Assembly (NCBI GenBank): GCA_030593185.1
Contig: JAUVHQ010000136.1
Location: 1 to 6,081 of the forward strand
DNA length: 6,081 nt
Reading direction: 5' to 3'
DNA from: Bacteroidota bacterium
GTDB taxonomy: Bacteria > Bacteroidota > Bacteroidia > Bacteroidales > VadinHA17
Positions within the stretch are counted from its first letter, which is position 1, and every line of letters starts with the position of its first letter. Below the pieces are notes generated by a model, which was not told the origin of the DNA, made no database searches, and worked only from the letters and a program-made list of their open reading frames with translations. Made by a program: the position numbers and the translations under genes. This document shows positions 5,612 to 6,081 of the stretch, piece after piece.

Positions 5612-6081
5612 TAAACATGTTCAGAATAGTGCTGTGGATCAACCAGTTCCCTGTATTTTAACACAACCTTTTTAAAATCTTCCCAGGCAGGTCTTTTTAA
5701 ATCAGGATTTCTCAATAATGCCGAAGGATGAAATACTGGCATAACAAGCCGTTTATTCCATTCAATCCACTCACCCCTGATTTTAGTTATTTTCAGGTTA
5801 GGATCAATCAGTCCTTGTAGCGCTGTTACGCCTAACAGGATAATTATTTTAGGATCAACAAAGTCAATTTGTTTTATAAGATAAGGCAGGCAAGCAGCTT
5901 GTTCAGCTTTTGAAGGAGCTCTGTTGCCGGGCGGATGACACTTAACAATATTACTTATGTAGACATGTTTTTCGCGGGTAAAGCTACAGGCAGCAAATAT
6001 TTTATTCAGTAATTTACCTGACTTTCCCACAAAGGGTATTCCCTGCAGGTCTTCTTCATATCCTGGTCCTTCTGCAATAAC
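5611..6081 (-). CDS. Uracil-DNA glycosylase, [4Fe-4S] family 4/5 type (5' end cut off)
   Basis: This enzyme class excises uracil from DNA at the start of base excision repair. The gene runs leftward; its 5' part lies beyond the right edge, and the frame stays open through 6081, giving 156 visible residues ending in SEHV. The first visible residues, VIAEGPGYEEDLQGIPFVG, are the family GE(A/G)PG...GxPFVG active-site loop, here with A in place of the usual G before E. Two of the four iron-sulfur cysteines are visible in SNIVKCHPPGNRAP and QAACLPY, spaced 15 residues apart as in family 4 enzymes; the N-terminal CxxC pair should lie outside the window. RGEW and HPSALLRNP (about 118-126 of the visible part) complete the signature. 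A GTG at 6028-6030 is internal (the V of PFVGKSG), not the start. It is convergent with queA and does not belong to that operon. Confidence 0.9.
   Translation of the reverse strand, partial: VIAEGPGYEEDLQGIPFVGKSGKLLNKIFAACSFTREKHVYISNIVKCHPPGNRAPSKAEQAACLPYLIKQIDFVDPKIIILLGVTALQGLIDPNLKITKIRGEWIEWNKRLVMPVFHPSALLRNPDLKRPAWEDFKKVVLKYRELVDPQHYSEHV

Noticed and set aside
5533..5615. Bidirectional intrinsic terminator between queA and the glycosylase gene
   Set aside because: The spacer consists of direct repeats; I could not find a GC-rich stem followed by a T tract on either strand.
6028..6030. GTG start codon for the - strand glycosylase
   Set aside because: The frame continues upstream to the window edge with the conserved EGPG and GIPFVG sequence, so this GTG is an internal valine.

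Overview
The window looks like part of a chromosome of an AT-rich member of the Bacteroidota (Bacteroidetes). Three things point there: the gene order ftsX - DUF3098 - uppP - truB - queA, which from memory is characteristic of that phylum; the lack of Shine-Dalgarno sequences before any start codon, with A/T-rich leaders instead; and a promoter candidate of the Bacteroidota type (TTG-N20-TATTTTTG) ahead of the first gene. I cannot fix the genus from sequence alone.

Layout. Positions 1-405 hold no gene. They contain a purine-rich, 7-nt-periodic spacer (1-98), a 158-bp imperfect palindrome that looks like a dispersed repeat (108-265), and an AT-rich promoter region (about 330-405). Six genes on the + strand follow: ilvE (branched-chain amino acid aminotransferase), ftsX (divisome membrane protein), a small DUF3098 membrane protein, uppP/bacA (undecaprenyl-diphosphatase), truB (tRNA pseudouridine-55 synthase) and queA (queuosine biosynthesis). 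A convergent gene on the - strand, cut by the right edge, encodes a [4Fe-4S] family 4/5-type uracil-DNA glycosylase.

How the genes fit together. ftsX, the DUF3098 gene and uppP serve cell division and the envelope; FtsX links the divisome to peptidoglycan hydrolysis and UppP recycles the lipid carrier for peptidoglycan. truB and queA modify tRNA. ilvE sits 5 nt upstream of ftsX and is probably co-transcribed with it. The junctions ilvE/ftsX (5 nt), uppP/truB (1 nt) and truB/queA (21 nt) are tight, while ftsX/DUF3098 (234 nt) and DUF3098/uppP (159 nt) are widened by low-complexity repeat sequence.

The most unusual content is between the genes. The four long spacers carry degenerate 7-nt tandem repeats and share words with each other in both orientations. 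The clearest case is 5535-5611, where eleven consecutive heptamers tile almost the whole gap between the queA stop codon and the convergent glycosylase stop codon. The genes themselves are ordinary housekeeping genes. I see no defence system, CRISPR array, transposase or RNA gene.
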